NCBI RefSeq assembly: GCF_001570805.1
Contig: NZ_BCSJ01000004.1
Span: forward strand, 1 to 64,000
Source: Brevibacterium epidermidis NBRC 14811
Lineage (GTDB): Bacteria > Actinomycetota > Actinomycetes > Actinomycetales > Brevibacteriaceae
Direction: 5' to 3'
Length of the DNA stretch: 64,000 nucleotides
Position numbers and translations under genes: made by a program. Positions 60,481-64,000 of this stretch are shown here, in pieces. The notes beneath the pieces are model-generated. The model did not search any database. It saw nothing but the letters and a program-made list of their open reading frames with translations, and was not told where the DNA came from. Numbering within the stretch: the first letter of the stretch is position 1; the number at the start of each line of letters is the position of its first letter.

Positions 60481-62205
60481 CTACAGCCGAGGAGTCCGCG
60501 GCGGCGCCTGCCGGCGCTCACCTGTCGCCTCGAACGCGGCAGCGATCTCGATGAGCGCGGAATCGTCCCAACCGCGTCCGACGATCGTCAGGCCCACGGG
60601 AATCCCGGTGTCCGACATGGTCCCCATCGGCACCGTCACCGAGGGGATGCCCAAGTGTCTGGGCACGAGGTTGCCGTTGGCCACCCAGGTGCCGTTGCGC
60701 CAGCCGAGATCGGCAGACGCCTCATTGACGTCCATATCTGCCGGCCCCACATCGGCCATCGCCGGGAAGATCACCGCATCGAGGCCCTGCTCATCCATCC
60801 ACTCCTCGAGGTCGACTCGGCGGGTCTCCTCGAGCCCGCGCACACCGGATTCGAGCTCCGGGATCTCCGTGACCGCGGCGTACCGGTTCGTCCGCACCTG
60901 CTCCGGGTAGGTCGCGATGTCATCATCGAAGCCGACGTAGCGGTCTGGCAGCGCACCGGGAGGATGGGGGAAGATGAGGGCCCCGTCCACCTCGGCGAGG
61001 GTGTTGAGGTTCGGGTCGCCGTTCGCCGCGAGGAAATCATCCCACCCCCACGACGAGAGATCATTGATCTCCCGATCGAGGTAGGCGGCGGTGACGAAGC
61101 CACGCGTCGCAATCGTCGGCGCACCGGGGCGGTCACCCTCGTAGTTGCTCACGACCGGGAAGTCGGTCTCGACGACCTCGGCTCCGGCCGCTTCGAGATC
61201 GGCTCGCGCCGCCTCCCAGGCCTCCATCACCGAGGCGCGGGTCTCGACTCGTTGTCCGGTAGGCCCGCCGATGCCGCCGTCCGGATTCGTCCCGGCCTCA
61301 GGATCGGCATTGATGTACATGCGCGGCACACCGAGGCGTTTGCCTGCCAGCACGGACTGTGCCGCCGCGACCGAATCCGGCAGCAACGCGGCATAGGAAT
61401 CCGGACGCACCGTGCTCGACCTCGGGATCTCCACCCACGGTTGGACGCGCCAGAAATCTCCCCGGGTCTGTCCGTCGTCGGCGACGATGACGTCGAGGAC
61501 CTCGGCGAGGTCGGCCATCGTGCGGGTGTGGGGGACGACGACGTCCATGGTCGGAACCAAGGGCCAGTTCCCGCGCACGCTGATCACCCCGCGCGAGGGC
61601 GTGTAGGCGATGAGCGCATTGTGCGAGGCCGGGGCGCGACCGGATGACCAGGTCTCCTCGCCGAGACCGAAGGCCGCGAAGCTCGCCGTCGTCGCCGTGC
61701 CCGAACCATTCGACGACCCGGAGGCGAAGGCGCTGGTCAGCCAGTCGGCGTTATACGGGCTTTCGGCGCGACCGTAGAGTCCGCGCTGCATACCGCCGTT
61801 GGCCATCGGCGGCATGTTCGTCAGGCCCAAGCAGATGGCGCCGCCGGCGCGAAGACGCTCGATCGTGAACGCGTCCTTCTGCGCGATGAGGTCAGCGAAC
61901 GCCGGCGAACCGGAGGCCACGGTGAGACCGGCGACCATGTAGCTGTCCTTCGCGGTGTACGGGATCCCGTCGAGGGGGCCCAGCGTCTGACCGGCCGCAC
62001 GTCGTTCATCGGAGGCGGCCGCCTCGGCGAGTGCCTGCGGGTTGGACACGATCACGGAGTTGAGCTTCGTGTCGGTCTCGGGACCGTCGAATGCCGCGAT
62101 CCGGTCCTGATAGACCTCGACGAGCTCCACCGAGGTGGTGCGGCCGTCTTCGAGCGCGGCTCGCAGATCGGCGATGGACGCTTCGACGACATCGAACTTC
62201 GACAT
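60481..62205 (-). CDS. Amidase-signature family hydrolase
   Basis: 574 aa. Catalytic K86 (YTAKDSY), the Ser of ASGSSNGSG (S163-S165, replacing GGSSGGSG), and the nucleophile Ser in TWSSGRAP (187/188, where others have TGGSIR). So the Ser-Ser-Lys triad is present, though the glycine loop is unusual. It hydrolyses an amide or related bond. The start at 62205 has GGAGG 6 nt upstream; the longer frame is the divergent regulator region. It is divergent from the HTH regulator across a perfect 19-bp palindrome. Confidence 0.84.
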   Translation of the reverse strand: MSKFDVVEASIADLRAALEDGRTTSVELVEVYQDRIAAFDGPETDTKLNSVIVSNPQALAEAAASDERRAAGQTLGPLDGIPYTAKDSYMVAGLTVASGSPAFADLIAQKDAFTIERLRAGGAICLGLTNMPPMANGGMQRGLYGRAESPYNADWLTSAFASGSSNGSGTATTASFAAFGLGEETWSSGRAPASHNALIAYTPSRGVISVRGNWPLVPTMDVVVPHTRTMADLAEVLDVIVADDGQTRGDFWRVQPWVEIPRSSTVRPDSYAALLPDSVAAAQSVLAGKRLGVPRMYINADPEAGTNPDGGIGGPTGQRVETRASVMEAWEAARADLEAAGAEVVETDFPVVSNYEGDRPGAPTIATRGFVTAAYLDREINDLSSWGWDDFLAANGDPNLNTLAEVDGALIFPHPPGALPDRYVGFDDDIATYPEQVRTNRYAAVTEIPELESGVRGLEETRRVDLEEWMDEQGLDAVIFPAMADVGPADMDVNEASADLGWRNGTWVANGNLVPRHLGIPSVTVPMGTMSDTGIPVGLTIVGRGWDDSALIEIAAAFEATGERRQAPPRTPRL

Positions 62206-62341
62206 GTTCATCCTCCGGGCACTGGGCGGTGCGTGGGGCACTCGGCAGTGAGTGCGCGATTCGGGTGTGTTCCCGTCCAGGCTAGCGACGATCAAGTCGC
62301 GCCGCTCTGCGGATTTCGTTGTCAAGGGCATGTGATAACGG

Positions 62342-62360
62342 ATTCTACAAGTTGTAGAAT
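62342..62360. promoter_or_regulatory. 19-bp perfect palindrome over two divergent -10 boxes
   Basis: ATTCTACAA-G-TTGTAGAAT. Each arm contains a TAGAAT -10 box: plus strand 62355-62360 toward the regulator, minus strand 62347-62342 toward the amidase. A repressor bound here would block both promoters at once. Confidence 0.75.
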
Positions 62361-62419
62361 GAAGGTGGAGATGGTCTCCGAACTGTTCCACACTGAGGCA
62401 GTCGCAAGGATGTGATGGC

Positions 62420-63112
62420 ATGCCGCGAAGAGTGAACGACTATCGAGGACTGGCCGAGGTCAGTCGGGTCCTGCTGCTGGGTGCTGTGCAGAATCACCCG
62501 GGCAGCCGACTCAAGGAGCTCGCTAACGAGGTCGGACTGCACATCAACACGGCCCGTGACCATCTGCGCGTGCTCATCGACGAAGGATTCATCTTCCTGC
62601 AGCCGGAATCGACGGGAGCGAGAGGCCGACCGCCGATGGTCTACCACCCGGTCGACGATCCGGAGGCGAACGCAGCAGCGGCCGAGCGCATCGCCCGCGC
62701 CCGGGAGCATCACGATGTGCTCTGCCGCCTCGTGGCCGGAGCTGAGCTGCGTCCGGCCGCTCTCGACGATCTCGGTGACGAGGCAGGCACGCAATTCGAT
62801 CTGCTCTACGAACATCTCGATGATTCGGGGATGGAACCCGAGCCCGACGCCGAAGAGCTTCGGATCTCGTTGGCTCCGTGCCCGCACTATCGGATGGTGG
62901 GTGACGATCGTGCGATCGCGTGCGGTATCCACGCGAAGATCGTCACGGACCTCCTCCGCCAGGTGTCCGGACCGCTCGAACTGGATCAGCTGCAGCCCTA
63001 TGTTGCGGAGAGCAGATGTCAGATCCTGCTCCGGCAGCGCGGATGCCCGGATCCGGATGAGACCAGCGACCCGCGCCCGACGGAAGAGACCGACGGCCCC
63101 GACCCTCAGTAA
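62420..63112 (+). CDS. HTH regulator with a four-cysteine C-terminal domain
   Basis: 230 aa. The N-terminal winged helix (about 15-75) has SRLKELANEVGLHINTARDHLRVLIDEGFI with a wing at ESTGARGRPPMVYH, like COG2345 predicted regulators. The C-terminal domain has C154 (LAPCPHY), C168 (AIACGIH), C200 and C209 (CQILLRQRGC), a likely Fe-S or zinc site. It is next to narI and converges with it, as the nitrate regulator ArnR does in Corynebacterium, so redox or NO control of nar genes is possible; that is inference. The start follows AAGGATG by several nt. The stop overlaps the narI stop by 7 nt. Confidence 0.78.
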   Translation: MPRRVNDYRGLAEVSRVLLLGAVQNHPGSRLKELANEVGLHINTARDHLRVLIDEGFIFLQPESTGARGRPPMVYHPVDDPEANAAAAERIARAREHHDVLCRLVAGAELRPAALDDLGDEAGTQFDLLYEHLDDSGMEPEPDAEELRISLAPCPHYRMVGDDRAIACGIHAKIVTDLLRQVSGPLELDQLQPYVAESRCQILLRQRGCPDPDETSDPRPTEETDGPDPQ

Positions 63113-63837
63113 TCGATGGTCTCCCAGCCCCGACGCTGGGGCTGACGCTGCCGGTCCTTCGACCGATAGATGATGTACGGCCTGGTCAGGTAACCCAGTG
63201 GTGCGGCGAAGACGTGGACGAGCCGCGTGAAGGGCCACAGCGCGAAGATGAGGATCGCTGCGAGCACATGCACCTGGAACCCGATCGGGGCGGCCGACAT
63301 GAGGGCGATATCGGGTTGGAATGCCCAGAACTGGCGGAACCACACGGACACGCCCTCCCGGTAGTCGTACCCGCCGAGTGCCGAGTCGAAGATCGTCGAA
63401 TACACACCGGCGAGGATGACGACCGAGAGCATGAGGTACATGAGTTTGTCGAGCCGAGTCGTCGCACCGAACACCCGGTTGTTCGTTCTGCGACGGTAGA
63501 TGAGCAGGACCAGCCCGCCGACCGTGGCTGCGGCTGCGCCGAGTCCGATCGTGATCGCCATGAAGTGATACATGTGATCGGTGATGCCCACCGCCGCGGT
63601 CCACGACTTCGGAATCCCCAGGCCGACGACGTGGCCGAGGAAGACGAAGATGATTCCGTAGTGGAACAGCGGGGACCCGATGCGCAGGAGCTTCGACTCG
63701 TAGATCTGCGACGACCGCGTCGTCCAACCGAAGCGGTCACGCCGGAACCGCCAGATATGACCGAGGATGAACACGGCCAGCGCCATATAGGGGATGATCA
63801 CCCACAGGAACGTCTCGAGCACCGTCGGTGAGTTCAT
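63106..63837 (-). CDS. narI: Respiratory nitrate reductase gamma subunit
   Basis: 243 aa, five membrane helices; the cytochrome b subunit that takes electrons from menaquinol and passes them to NarH/NarG. H59, H69, H190 and H208 match the four heme-ligand positions (spacings 10 and 18 as in Escherichia coli NarI). The ATG at 63837 overlaps the narJ stop (ATGA) and has AGGAG 7 nt upstream. Last gene of a narGHJI-type operon, the rest of which continues past the window. Confidence 0.93.
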   Translation of the reverse strand: MNSPTVLETFLWVIIPYMALAVFILGHIWRFRRDRFGWTTRSSQIYESKLLRIGSPLFHYGIIFVFLGHVVGLGIPKSWTAAVGITDHMYHFMAITIGLGAAAATVGGLVLLIYRRRTNNRVFGATTRLDKLMYLMLSVVILAGVYSTIFDSALGGYDYREGVSVWFRQFWAFQPDIALMSAAPIGFQVHVLAAILIFALWPFTRLVHVFAAPLGYLTRPYIIYRSKDRQRQPQRRGWETIDY

Positions 63838-64000
63838 GATCGCTCTCCTGTCACGTCCGTCAGCGGGATGAATGTCTGTCCGCCACCCGCCGAACACGGT
63901 CCCGCAGCCGCCCCAGACGCCGAGGCGGCCGCAGTCATCGCCGCGGTGGTCTCGGCCGCGCTCGGCGGAAGGTCGCCGTAGCCTCCGAGTCCGTCGAGTC
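63834..64000 (-). CDS. narJ: Nitrate reductase molybdenum cofactor assembly chaperone, partial (C-terminus)
   Basis: Only the last 55 codons are in the window; the 5' end lies beyond it. The encoded tail begins LDGLGGYGDLPPSAAE and ends FIPLTDVTGERS, then TGA overlapping the narI start. Position upstream of narI in the standard narGHJI order is the main support; the tail itself is poorly conserved. Confidence 0.7.
   Translation of the reverse strand, partial: LDGLGGYGDLPPSAAETTAAMTAAASASGAAAGPCSAGGGQTFIPLTDVTGERS

Noticed and set aside
1..64000. tRNA or rRNA genes
   Set aside because: None with a cloverleaf or conserved rRNA motif was noticed; none is claimed.

Overview
The window is GC-rich DNA (about 64-65% by eye), densely coded, with ATG/GTG starts and many genes preceded by a TANNNT hexamer only 6-8 nt before the start codon. 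These traits and the gene content point to an actinobacterium of the Micrococcales type: nar genes, a LysE/LysG pair, many NarL-type two-component pairs, a JetABCD locus, an FMN-riboswitch rib operon and YhgE/Pip proteins. Brevibacterium is my best guess, from general resemblance only. No rRNA, tRNA, CRISPR array, integrase or transposase was seen.

Layout. 0-5 kb: TetR regulator with an apparent ATC start, FMN reductase, short-chain dehydrogenase, and a LuxR/NarL two-component pair. 5-11 kb: CPBP protease homologue, a membrane protein that overlaps it tail-to-tail, a second histidine kinase coupled to an EamA transporter, and its likely response regulator divergently. 11-21.5 kb: nitronate monooxygenase, acyltransferase-3, an ArsR/SRPBCC pair, a PLP trans-sulfuration enzyme, a third kinase/regulator pair with a DUF4097 protein, an atypical SDR and DUF421. 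21.5-26 kb: amidohydrolase, DUF402, CurA-type reductase, asparaginase and MmcQ/YjbR.

26.3-36.4 kb is the most interesting region. A 983-aa SF2 helicase carries a C-terminal pair of membrane segments. It is followed by a complete type I Wadjet operon, jetA-jetB-jetC-jetD, whose four frames overlap at every junction. Wadjet is an SMC-like anti-plasmid system that extrudes and cuts circular DNA. An MFS gene overlaps the end of jetD.

36.4-48.7 kb: PoxB, then the riboflavin operon ribD-ribE-ribBA-ribH. It is led by an FMN riboswitch whose terminator hairpin also holds the ribD ribosome binding site. Next come a MarR/MFS efflux pair, tandem DUF805 paralogues and a TDT-family exporter. 49-54 kb: a degenerate ABC ATPase with a YhgE/Pip membrane protein, then LysE/LysG. 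54-60 kb: TetR with a small multidrug export protein, a RecQ helicase with a phosphoribosyltransferase-like tail, VOC and PEP-mutase-like proteins. 60-64 kb: an amidase and a cysteine-rich HTH regulator share a perfect 19-bp palindrome, and the regulator converges on narI and the end of narJ, where the window stops.

Two themes run across the window. Long hairpins sit at most convergent gene junctions, and two of them are copies of one 60-bp element. The octamer CCTCGGCG is much commoner than base composition predicts.
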